Shown piece after piece: positions 1 to 6,520 of a DNA stretch of 8,044 nucleotides. The translations under genes were made by a program, and so were the position numbers. Source of the DNA: Litoreibacter sp. (GTDB lineage Bacteria > Pseudomonadota > Alphaproteobacteria > Rhodobacterales > Rhodobacteraceae); assembly GCA_013042765.1 (NCBI GenBank), contig JABDPP010000431.1:1-8044 (forward strand), given 5' to 3'. Each line of letters starts with the position of its first letter. Position 1 is the stretch's first letter. Under the pieces are notes generated by a model. That model ran no database searches. It saw only the letters and a list, made by a program, of their open reading frames with translations, and was not told where the DNA came from.

Positions 1-534
1 GGCCTCATGGGCGCTCAGGATCTCTTTGAAATGAAAGCCCTGCGGGGTCTGGGCGCGGTAGAGCCCGTCACGGTCCTGCGTGCCGCTTACACGTCCCGCG
101 GTGCCGCGCCACAACGCATCGGTGACCGCAAGGGCAGGGGCCGCGCCTGCATTATCGGCCAGCGCCCCGATCACCCGGTCGATCACGTCTGAACGGATGC
201 AAGGCCGCGCGACGTCATGGATCAAGACCAGATCGCAAGGCCGGCGCACCGCCTGCAGCCCATTCAGGACCGAGGCATCCCGGCTCGCGCCGCCTTCGGC
301 CAGCACAACGCCCTCCGGAAGTGTTGGGAAATACGCTGCATCCCGATCCTCGGGGTGGATCACCAGAACGATCTGGCCAATCGCCGGATGTTCCGCAAAG
401 GCCTGCAGGGTCCACTCCGCCACGCTGCGGCCTGCGAGCGGTTGCCACTGCTTGGGAAGATCGCCACCGGCCCGGGTTCCGCGTCCGGCTGCAACGATCA
501 CCGCCGCGATAGTCTGTGAGCCTGTTTCGGTCAT
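1..534 (-). CDS. ispD: 2-C-methyl-D-erythritol 4-phosphate cytidylyltransferase (5' part, cut by window edge)
   Basis: IspD transfers CMP from CTP to methylerythritol 4-phosphate, the third step of the MEP isoprenoid pathway in the cytoplasm. The first 178 codons are visible, from an ATG (complement of 532-534) to base 1 with no stop. Reading the minus strand gives the nucleotide-binding start AAGRGTR (residues 15-21) followed by LPKQW with Lys28, then [13 protein letters not shown] (81-93), IHDVARPC (105-112) and [10 protein letters not shown] (158-167). All are at the spacing expected for IspD. The C-terminal part lies outside. In many alphaproteobacteria ispD is fused to ispF, and whether that holds here cannot be seen. 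The gene is divergent from dusB. No strong Shine-Dalgarno precedes the ATG. The plus-strand open frames over this stretch are shadows. The family call is secure. Confidence 0.95.
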   Translation of the reverse strand, partial: MTETGSQTIAAVIVAAGRGTRAGGDLPKQWQPLAGRSVAEWTLQAFAEHPAIGQIVLVIHPEDRDAAYFPTLPEGVVLAEGGASRDASVLNGLQAVRRPCDLVLIHDVARPCIRSDVIDRVIGALADNAGAAPALAVTDALWRGTAGRVSGTQDRDGLYRAQTPQGFHFKEILSAHEA

Positions 535-586
535 GCAATTTGTCTAGAACCTGAACGGGATCGAGACAATGGTCCAATTGCTGCGG

Positions 587-613
587 ATTTGCCTGCTTAA
601 AATTTAGGCAAAT
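587..613. repeat. Perfect 8-bp inverted repeat, candidate operator
   Basis: ATTTGCCT (587-594) is matched exactly by its reverse complement AGGCAAAT (606-613), with an 11-base AT-rich spacer. The centre lies 66 bp upstream of the ispD ATG and about 100 bp upstream of the dusB TTG. Arms on roughly the same helix face suit a dimeric regulator. As an RNA hairpin it would have a large loop and no following T run, so a terminator is unlikely. The cognate protein is unknown. Confidence 0.45.
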
Positions 614-643
614 GATGTTTTGGCATGCTTGCATACGCCCGAT

Positions 644-659
644 TGGTTGCATTTTTGCT
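644..659 (+). promoter_or_regulatory. Weak sigma54-like -24/-12 element upstream of dusB
   Basis: TGG at 644-646 and TTGCT at 655-659 have the required 10 bases between the GG and GC dinucleotides, as in TGGCACG-N4-TTGCW. The four positions after TGG (CACG in the consensus) do not match. Transcription would begin near 670, about 33 bases before the start codon. The match may be chance, and a sigma70-type promoter is equally possible. Confidence 0.25.
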
Positions 660-689
660 GTCCGAGGGTTAGCTCTCTCGCAAGTGATT

Positions 690-694
690 AAGGA
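690..694 (+). promoter_or_regulatory. Ribosome binding site of dusB (fixes the TTG start)
   Basis: AAGGA lies eight bases before TTG at 703. The same frame has a stop (TGA, 685-687) a little further upstream and no ATG or GTG between. The TTG is therefore the most upstream usable start. Confidence 0.75.
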
Positions 695-702
695 TTAGGC
701 GT

Positions 703-1686
703 TTGTCTATTAAGATAGCAAACCTGTCGTTCGATCCGCCCGTTTTCCTCGCGCCACTGGCCGGGATCACGGATGTTCCGTTCCGCAAACTCGTTTCCCG
801 CTTCGGCGCCGGCCTCGTGGTCAGCGAGATGGTCGCCAGTCAGGAAATGGTGCAGGCCAAGCCCGGTGTGCGTGAACGCGCCGAACTGGGTTTCGAGTTT
901 GCCAACACCTCCGTTCAACTGGCTGGTCGCGACGCCTACTGGATGGCGGAGGCCGCGCGCATGGTCGCCGCCAATGGCGCGCGGGTGATCGACATCAACA
1001 TGGGCTGTCCCGCCAAGAAGGTCGTGAACGGCTATTCCGGCTCGGCGCTACTGAAGGATCTCGACCATGCGCTTGGGCTGATCGAGGCCGTGGTCGATGC
1101 CGTCGAGCTGCCGGTAACGCTGAAAACCCGTCTCGGCTGGGACGAGGACCTGATGAACGCGCCTGAGCTGGCTCGTCGGGCCGAGGCGGCCGGCATCCAG
1201 ATGATCACCATTCACGGGCGCACCCGCTGCCAGTTCTACAAGGGCCGCGCCGACTGGGCCGCGATCCGGCGTGTGCGCGAGGCCGTCTCAATCCCGGTTA
1301 TTGCCAATGGTGATATCACCGATGCGCAGACCGCAAGCACCGCGCTGGAGCAATCCGGCGCCGATGGCGTGATGATCGGGCGCGGCGCACAGGGCCGGCC
1401 CTGGCTTCTGGCCGAAGTTGCTGCCGCCCTTCACGGGCGCGCGGCCCCGGAAATTCCGCAAGGCCCCGGCTTCGCGGAAATGGTCATCGGCCATTACGAA
1501 GACATGCTGGAGTTCTACGGCCGCGACCTCGGCCTGCGCGTGGCCCGTAAACATCTGGGCTGGTATCTCGACACGGCCGGGACTGCGGCCCATGAACGCC
1601 GCGCGATTCTGACCTCCCGTGATCCCGCCAACGTGATTGCGCGGCTGCAGCGCGTCCTGTCCGAGCCCGCGGGGGTGGCCGCATGA
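703..1686 (+). CDS. dusB: tRNA-dihydrouridine synthase DusB (NifR3 family)
   Basis: An FMN-dependent enzyme that reduces uridine to dihydrouridine in the D-loop of tRNA, using NADPH, in the cytoplasm. The 327-residue protein has the usual family length and a TIM-barrel pattern. [12 protein letters not shown] (17-28) is the FMN-binding start. NMGCPAKKV (99-107) carries the catalytic Cys102. LKTR includes Lys141. HGRTR starts at His171. IANGD (200-204) and a glycine-rich phosphate-binding segment around [13 protein letters not shown] (222-234) follow. The start is a TTG preceded by AAGGA, so the protein begins [10 protein letters not shown]. The stop overlaps the ntrB start as ATGA, implying translational coupling. 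The gene heads a dusB-ntrBC operon, the arrangement known as nifR3-ntrB-ntrC in Rhodobacter capsulatus. Its role in nitrogen control, if any, is not established. Confidence 0.97.
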   Translation: MSIKIANLSFDPPVFLAPLAGITDVPFRKLVSRFGAGLVVSEMVASQEMVQAKPGVRERAELGFEFANTSVQLAGRDAYWMAEAARMVAANGARVIDINMGCPAKKVVNGYSGSALLKDLDHALGLIEAVVDAVELPVTLKTRLGWDEDLMNAPELARRAEAAGIQMITIHGRTRCQFYKGRADWAAIRRVREAVSIPVIANGDITDAQTASTALEQSGADGVMIGRGAQGRPWLLAEVAAALHGRAAPEIPQGPGFAEMVIGHYEDMLEFYGRDLGLRVARKHLGWYLDTAGTAAHERRAILTSRDPANVIARLQRVLSEPAGVAA

Positions 1687-2762
1687 CCGCACCGTTCTTT
1701 GAAACCCTCTGGTCCTCCCTGCCGGTGCCCGCGATCGTGATCGATCACGACAACAACATCGCCGAGGTCAATCCCTCGGGCGAGGTCTTCCTGAACGCCT
1801 CGGCCCGGTCGCTGCGGGGCGCACCGATCTGGGACAAGCTGCATGTCAACGCGCCGCTGGACGACGCCGTAACCCGCGTCCGGCGCAATGGCGCGTCGCT
1901 CTTCGTCAATACCGTCGATGTTGGCTCGGGCGAGCGCCCGCCACTGGCCTGCAACGTGCAGATGACGACACTTGGCGAACGCCCCGGTTACATCCTGATC
2001 CTGCTTGAGCCGCGCGAGATCGCCGACAAGATGGGTCGCGCGATGCAGACCAAGACGGCCGCCAAATCGGCCATCGGCATGGCGGAGATGCTGGCCCATG
2101 AGATCAAGAATCCACTGGCGGGCATCACTGGCGCGGCGCAGCTTTTGTCGATGGGCCTTTCGGGCCCGGATCTTGAGCTGACCGACCTGATCGTGGCCGA
2201 AACCCGGCGCGTGGTGAAGCTGCTTGAACAGGTCGAGCAGTTCGGCAACCTGCGCCCGCCCGAGCGCAAACCCATCAATATCCACGATATTCTCGACCGG
2301 GCACGCAAATCCGCTGCGGTCGGCTACGCCGCGCATATGAAGATCATCGAGGATTATGACCCCTCGCTGCCACCCACCTACGCCGATGGCGATCAGCTCT
2401 TGCAGGTCTTCCTGAACCTTCTGAAAAACGCCTCCGAGGCGGCCGGAAAAACCGGTGGCACGATCACGATCCGCACCTTCTACGAGATGTCGCTGCGCGT
2501 CGAGCGGCCCGACGGCTCGCGCAGCGCGGTGCCGCTTCAGATCGAGATCAAGGATGACGGGCCGGGCCTGCCGGCCGATCTGGCCAGCGACGTATTCGAG
2601 CCTTTCGTTTCGGGCCGCGAAAACGGCACCGGGCTGGGGCTTGCGCTGGTGTCGAAAATTATTTCCGAACATGACGGCTGGATCGCCGTCAACTCCGTGC
2701 CCGGACGCACGGTTTTCAGAATATCACTGCCCATAGCTCCCAAGCTGGAGCCGGACGAGTGA
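1683..2762 (+). CDS. ntrB: Nitrogen regulation sensor histidine kinase NtrB
   Basis: A cytoplasmic kinase/phosphatase for NtrC, normally controlled by PII (GlnB) according to glutamine and 2-oxoglutarate levels. The 359 residues have no membrane segment. An N-terminal PAS-like domain spans roughly 8-110. The dimerisation/phosphotransfer domain contains AHEIKNP with the phospho-accepting His139, followed by GAAQLL typical of NtrB. The ATPase domain shows the N box NLLKNA (Asn245, Asn249), G1 DDGPG (291-295), F box FEPFVSG (305-311) and G2 GTGLGL (315-320). YDPSLP (225-230) also matches enterobacterial NtrB. It starts inside the dusB stop (ATGA), with only a G-rich stretch and no classical Shine-Dalgarno, so coupled translation is likely. 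ntrC follows after 22 bases. All catalytic residues are present, so it should be active. Confidence 0.97.
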   Translation: MTAPFFETLWSSLPVPAIVIDHDNNIAEVNPSGEVFLNASARSLRGAPIWDKLHVNAPLDDAVTRVRRNGASLFVNTVDVGSGERPPLACNVQMTTLGERPGYILILLEPREIADKMGRAMQTKTAAKSAIGMAEMLAHEIKNPLAGITGAAQLLSMGLSGPDLELTDLIVAETRRVVKLLEQVEQFGNLRPPERKPINIHDILDRARKSAAVGYAAHMKIIEDYDPSLPPTYADGDQLLQVFLNLLKNASEAAGKTGGTITIRTFYEMSLRVERPDGSRSAVPLQIEIKDDGPGLPADLASDVFEPFVSGRENGTGLGLALVSKIISEHDGWIAVNSVPGRTVFRISLPIAPKLEPDE

Positions 2763-2770
2763 TGCGAGCG

Positions 2771-2778
2771 AGGGAGGA
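2771..2778 (+). promoter_or_regulatory. Ribosome binding site of ntrC
   Basis: AGGGAGGA in the 22-base ntrB-ntrC gap ends six bases before the ATG at 2785. It is the strongest Shine-Dalgarno in the window and supports this start, which also gives a standard receiver-domain beginning (TVLVADDD). Confidence 0.85.
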
Positions 2779-2784
2779 TAGATA

Positions 2785-4155
2785 ATGGACGGGACGGTTC
2801 TGGTCGCCGATGACGACCGCACCATTCGCACGGTCCTGACACAGGCGCTGACACGGGCGGGCTGCAAGGTGCACGCCACCAGCTCGCTGACCACGCTGAT
2901 GCGTTGGGTGGGCGAGGGTAAGGGTGATCTTGTGATTTCGGACGTGATGATGCCGGACGGAAACGGGCTTGAGGCGCTGCCGGAGATCACCGAGCAGCGA
3001 CCCAGCCTGCCGGTGATCGTGATCTCCGCGCAAAACACCATCATGACCGCGATCCAGGCAACCGAGGCCGAGGCCTACGATTACCTGCCCAAGCCGTTCG
3101 ACCTGCCGGACCTGATGAAACGCGCCGCCCGCGCGCTGGAGCGCAAGCGCGTGGCCCCCGCGCCGCGCCGCGACGAGGAGGGCGAAAGCGCCGAGAATGA
3201 TCTGCCTCTGGTGGGGCGCACCGCGAGCATGCAGGCGCTCTACCGTCTGGTCGCCCGCGTGATGAACACCGACCTGGCGGTGATGATCAACGGCGAGAGC
3301 GGCACCGGCAAAAGCCTGATTGCCAAGTCGATCCACGACTTCTCCGATCGCCGCAACCTGCCGTTTGTGACCGTCACTCCGGCCGATCTGGCCAATATCG
3401 ACGGGCCGGCCACGATCCTCAGTCGCGCCAAGGGCGGCACGATTCTGTTTGACGAGGTCGGCGATCTCGATGCGGAGGCGCAGGCCCGCATCGTGCGCAT
3501 GCTCGACAGCCTGACCGATGACGCGCCCCGGATCATGGCCACCAGCCAGCAGGATCTCAGCGAGAAGATGGAGAGCGGGATCTTCCGTCAGGATCTCTTC
3601 TACCGGCTCGGCGGCGTGACGATCAGCGTTCCGTCCCTGCGCGAGCGGGTCGAGGACATCCCGCTCCTGACCGAGCATTTCCTGCTCCGTGCCGAGCGCG
3701 ACGGGGCGCCCGCACGGCAGTTTTCCTCGGACGCGATGGGCACCATCCGCGCCTATAGCTGGCCCGGCAATGTGCGCCAGCTTGAGAACACCGTGCGCCG
3801 TCTCGTACTGACCAGCCCCGAAGAAGAGATCAGCCGCGCCGACGTGGAGATCGTGCTGGGCAGCCAGCCCGAGATCGGGGCCCTGATGGGTGGCGGCGAC
3901 AGCGATAAACTGTCCGCTTCGGTGGCCAAACACCTGCGTCGCTACTTCGACCTGCATGGCGGAGTGTTGCCGCCACCCGGCATTTACCAGCGAATTCTGC
4001 GCGAAGTAGAGCTGCCGCTGATCGAGATCGCTTTGGAGGCGACAGGCGGAAATCAGGCCAAATGTGCCGATCTGCTCGGCATCAACCGCAATACTTTGAG
4101 AAAAAAGGTCAACGATCTGGATATTCGCGTGACACGCCGCCGCAAGTTGATGTAA
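2785..4155 (+). CDS. ntrC: Nitrogen response regulator NtrC lacking the GAFTGA sigma54-contact loop
   Basis: A DNA-binding response regulator activated by NtrB phosphorylation that turns on nitrogen-assimilation genes. The 456 residues form three domains. The receiver (about 4-115) has Asp10/Asp11, phospho-acceptor Asp53, Ser81 and Lys103. The AAA+ domain (about 141-345) has Walker A GESGTGKS with Lys176, Walker B LFDEVGDL with Asp223/Glu224, FRQDLFYRL with Arg268 and Arg274 as arginine-finger candidates, and [11 protein letters not shown] (326-336). A Fis-type helix-turn-helix lies at about 410-446. The segment that normally reads ELFGHEKGAFTGA is absent: Lys176 to Asp223 is 47 residues, about 16 fewer than in E. 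coli NtrC. The same loss is known in R. capsulatus NtrC, which activates sigma70 rather than sigma54 RNA polymerase, and I infer the same here. The reading frame is intact, so this is not a sequencing frameshift. Confidence 0.97.
   Translation: MDGTVLVADDDRTIRTVLTQALTRAGCKVHATSSLTTLMRWVGEGKGDLVISDVMMPDGNGLEALPEITEQRPSLPVIVISAQNTIMTAIQATEAEAYDYLPKPFDLPDLMKRAARALERKRVAPAPRRDEEGESAENDLPLVGRTASMQALYRLVARVMNTDLAVMINGESGTGKSLIAKSIHDFSDRRNLPFVTVTPADLANIDGPATILSRAKGGTILFDEVGDLDAEAQARIVRMLDSLTDDAPRIMATSQQDLSEKMESGIFRQDLFYRLGGVTISVPSLRERVEDIPLLTEHFLLRAERDGAPARQFSSDAMGTIRAYSWPGNVRQLENTVRRLVLTSPEEEISRADVEIVLGSQPEIGALMGGGDSDKLSASVAKHLRRYFDLHGGVLPPPGIYQRILREVELPLIEIALEATGGNQAKCADLLGINRNTLRKKVNDLDIRVTRRRKLM
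4101..4107 (+). other. A AAA AAG slippery heptamer in frame within ntrC
   Basis: Codons 439-441 read AGA AAA AAG, so the heptamer A AAA AAG sits in the register used for -1 frameshifting in dnaX. The -1 frame stays open to 4643. A small hairpin (GCGT, GAC loop, ACGC, 4127-4137) lies 19 bases downstream, further than is typical. A functional role is speculative. The motif may simply encode the conserved RNTLRKK of the recognition helix. Confidence 0.25.
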
Positions 4156-4248
4156 TATCGCAACAGTCACCGTGGCGAATGGGGCATATCGTGCAGAGCG
4201 GCCCCTGCGACCACATTAATAATAAGTGGCAAGGCGGTAAAAAAGCGG
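4156..4248 (+). promoter_or_regulatory. ntrC-ntrY intergenic gap, possible internal promoter
   Basis: Ninety-three bases lie between the ntrC TAA and the ntrY ATG, the longest gap in the plus-strand gene series. A GCAG/CTGC hairpin (4193-4208, four base pairs) has no T run, so there is no intrinsic terminator and read-through from ntrC is plausible. An AT island at 4215-4225 includes TAATAAT, a passable -10 element, but no good -35 is visible. AAGGCGG (4231-4237) is the best ribosome binding site candidate for ntrY, although eleven bases from the ATG. Confidence 0.35.
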
Positions 4249-6495
4249 ATGAAAACCCAGACACGGCCCGCGTCGTGGGACAGGCTCAACATCTTGCGCA
4301 GGCAAAGACGCGTGCAGAATGCGGCGACCTTGGGTCTCGTGTTTCTGGGCCCGATTCTCGCCGTTGTGACCTATCTGGGCATGGGCCCGTTCGAACTGGA
4401 CCCCAGTTCCAGCGGAATCCGGCTCATCATCCTCGCCGACCTCGTCTACATCCTGATGATCGCCACGCTGGTGATGCGCAAGGTCGCGCAGATCGTGGCC
4501 TCCCGTCGTGCGCGGTCCGCAGGCTCTCAGCTTCATCTCAGGCTCACAGGTGTCTTCGCGCTCGTGGCGCTGGTGCCCACGATCCTTGTGGCGGTCTTTG
4601 CGGTCGTCACGGTGAACTTCGGGCTCGAAGGCTGGTTCTCTGACCGGGTGCGCAACGTGGTCGGCAATTCGCTCGCCGCCGCGCAGGCCTATAAACAGGA
4701 ACAGCGCGATGACCTGATGGAGGATACGGTGCGCCTCGCGGGCTATCTCAACCGCGCGCGCCGCGACAACTTCCTGCTGTCCGACAACGATATGCGCCAG
4801 CTTCTCAGCCAGGGTCAGCCGCTGATCCAGCGCGGGTTGAAGGAAGCCTTCATCATTGACGGGGCCGGGACCCTTAAAGCCCGCGGCGAACGCAGCTACC
4901 TGTTTGATTTCGAGCTGCCCGAGGACGCGCTGCTGCAAAGCGCCGACTACGACACGCCGATCATCATCGAGGACTGGGACAATAACGAGTTCCGCGCGTT
5001 GATGCCGCTGCGGTCCTATGTGAACCGTTACCTCTACGTCTCGCGCACCGTGGATGGCGAAATCCTGCGGCTCCTGGACGACACACAGGCTACGGTGCGG
5101 CTCTACCAACAGCTTGAAAACGATCGCGGAAGGCTCCTGTTCGAGTTCGGACTGCTTTATCTGGGCTTTGCCACGATCCTGATCCTCGCCGCGATCTGGC
5201 TGGGCCTGTGGTTTGCCGAACGGCTGTCGCGTCCGGTCGGGCGTCTGGCGGGCGCTGCGCACAGGGTGGGTGAGGGCAATCTTGACGTGACAGTGCCAGA
5301 GACGCGCGGCGACGACGAGCTGGCCACTTTGGGGCGTATTTTCAACCAGATGACCCGGCAACTTAAAGCCCAACGCGAAACTCTTCTGGCCAACACAGAG
5401 CAGATCGAGCGGCGCCGGCGGCTTTTCGATTCTGTGCTCTCCTCGGTTACCGCGGGCGTGATCGGCGTCGATTCCCAAGGCGATATCACCTTCATGAACC
5501 GCGCCGCCCGCGCACTTCTGGACGTGCCGGATCTGGAATACTCCACCCAGACACTGACCGATGTGGTCCCCGAGTTCTCCCCGCTCTTCGCCCGGATCCG
5601 CGAAGGGAGCCGTGCCACCGCGCAGGAAGAGATCAAACTGACCCGCAAGGGCAAGATGGAAAGCCTGCTGGTGCGCATGGCCCAGCGAACCTCCGAGGAT
5701 GGCACACCCGAGGGCTTCGTGATCGCGTTCGACGACGTGACCGAACTGGTCTCCGCCCAGAAGATGGCCGCCTGGGGCGACGTGGCGCGCCGGATCGCCC
5801 ACGAGATCAAGAACCCGCTGACCCCGATCCAGCTGTCGGCCGAACGGCTGAAGCGCAAGATGACCCCGCTGGCGGGCGACGAGTTGGACTCTCTGGAACA
5901 GTATACAGACGTAATCGTACGCCAGACCAATGACTTGCGACGCATTGTTGATGAGTTTTCGAAATTCGCCCGGATGCCCGAGCCAGAGCGCCGCGAGGCC
6001 GATCTGGGCAAGCTGGTGCGCGACGCGGTGACCCTTCAGCAGGCCGGACAGCCCGACGTCGAGATCACGCTCGACTGCGCCGAGAACCGCCTTCTGGCCG
6101 AGATCGACCAGACCATGATCAACCAGGCCTTAACGAACCTCATCAAGAATGCCGGCGAGGCGATCGAGAGTTATACCAAGCGGCCCGAAGATTTCACGCC
6201 GCAGGTCAAGGTGCGGGTAGAGGCGGATGACAAGATGATCACGATCCGCATTGCGGATAACGGCATCGGGTTGCCCGCTGACCGGGCGCGCCTGTTCGAG
6301 CCTTATGTGACCACGCGGGAGAAGGGCACCGGACTGGGCCTTCCTATCGTGAAGAAGATTATCGAAGAACACGGAGGCACCCTGACCCTGCAGGATGCCG
6401 ACCCGTTTGGCGAAACTGAACACAGGGGCGCTGAGGCCGTGGTGCGATTGCACCGGCTGATGACAGAAACACCGCTATCAGAAGTTGTGGCGTAG
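4249..6495 (+). CDS. ntrY: Membrane-bound nitrogen sensor histidine kinase NtrY
   Basis: The kinase partner of NtrX, anchored in the inner membrane. The 748 residues show four predicted membrane helices at about 27-46, 57-76, 102-124 and 299-322. The roughly 175 residues between the last two form an extracytoplasmic sensor region. A HAMP linker (about 322-375) follows, then a coiled stretch, a PAS domain (about 388-503) and the kinase core. [18 protein letters not shown] carries phospho-acceptor His518. Next come the N box NLIKNA (Asn630, Asn634), G1 DNGIG (670-674), FEPYVTT (683-689) and G2 GTGLGL (693-698). Length and order are standard for NtrY. The PAS domain contains no His or Cys. In other alphaproteobacteria NtrY has been linked to nitrogen and redox sensing; the ligand cannot be told here. 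ntrX follows after 25 bases. Confidence 0.96.
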   Translation: MKTQTRPASWDRLNILRRQRRVQNAATLGLVFLGPILAVVTYLGMGPFELDPSSSGIRLIILADLVYILMIATLVMRKVAQIVASRRARSAGSQLHLRLTGVFALVALVPTILVAVFAVVTVNFGLEGWFSDRVRNVVGNSLAAAQAYKQEQRDDLMEDTVRLAGYLNRARRDNFLLSDNDMRQLLSQGQPLIQRGLKEAFIIDGAGTLKARGERSYLFDFELPEDALLQSADYDTPIIIEDWDNNEFRALMPLRSYVNRYLYVSRTVDGEILRLLDDTQATVRLYQQLENDRGRLLFEFGLLYLGFATILILAAIWLGLWFAERLSRPVGRLAGAAHRVGEGNLDVTVPETRGDDELATLGRIFNQMTRQLKAQRETLLANTEQIERRRRLFDSVLSSVTAGVIGVDSQGDITFMNRAARALLDVPDLEYSTQTLTDVVPEFSPLFARIREGSRATAQEEIKLTRKGKMESLLVRMAQRTSEDGTPEGFVIAFDDVTELVSAQKMAAWGDVARRIAHEIKNPLTPIQLSAERLKRKMTPLAGDELDSLEQYTDVIVRQTNDLRRIVDEFSKFARMPEPERREADLGKLVRDAVTLQQAGQPDVEITLDCAENRLLAEIDQTMINQALTNLIKNAGEAIESYTKRPEDFTPQVKVRVEADDKMITIRIADNGIGLPADRARLFEPYVTTREKGTGLGLPIVKKIIEEHGGTLTLQDADPFGETEHRGAEAVVRLHRLMTETPLSEVVA

Positions 6496-6506
6496 ACCGT
6501 AGAGAT

Positions 6507-6512
6507 AGGGAG
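6507..6512 (+). promoter_or_regulatory. Ribosome binding site of ntrX
   Basis: AGGGAG in the 25-base ntrY-ntrX gap lies eight bases before the ATG at 6521. The short gap leaves no obvious room for a promoter and supports co-transcription with ntrY. Confidence 0.75.
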
Positions 6513-6520
6513 CAGAGAAA

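Larger units (their letters stand above)
535..702. promoter_or_regulatory. Divergent ispD/dusB intergenic region
   Basis: This 168-bp stretch separates the ispD start (minus strand) from the dusB start (plus strand) and must carry the promoters for both. It is clearly more AT-rich than the flanking genes. It contains a perfect inverted repeat, a short direct repeat TTGCAT at 629-634 and 647-652, a -24/-12-like element and the dusB ribosome binding site. No convincing -35/-10 pair of the TTGACA/TATAAT type was found on either strand, which is common for Rhodobacteraceae promoters read by eye. No ORF or RNA gene is supported in it. Confidence 0.6.

Noticed and set aside
80..547. Plus-strand open frames over the first 550 bases
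   Set aside because: The minus strand there encodes an unambiguous IspD with conserved motifs, so the plus-strand frames are shadows.
587..613. The inverted repeat as an intrinsic terminator
   Set aside because: The loop would be 11 bases, the stem AT-rich at its base, and there is no T run on either strand. No gene ends nearby.
621..634. TGGCATGCTTGCAT resembling a sigma54 promoter
   Set aside because: Only seven bases separate the GG and GC dinucleotides, where ten are needed, so it cannot work as a -24/-12 promoter.
2716..4170. Long minus-strand open frame (484 codons) opposite ntrC
   Set aside because: It lies wholly antisense to ntrC apart from its ends, has no recognisable domain and a His/Gln/Arg-rich composition typical of shadows in GC-rich genes.
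4062..4643. Plus-strand open frame of 193 codons spanning the ntrC end, the gap and the ntrY start
   Set aside because: As a separate gene it overlaps two secure genes in another frame, has no ribosome binding site and no recognisable protein pattern. It is kept only as the possible -1 extension of ntrC.
4216..5802. Long minus-strand open frame (528 codons) opposite ntrY
   Set aside because: It is antisense to a clearly coding kinase gene and its translation has no domain pattern, so it is a GC-rich shadow.
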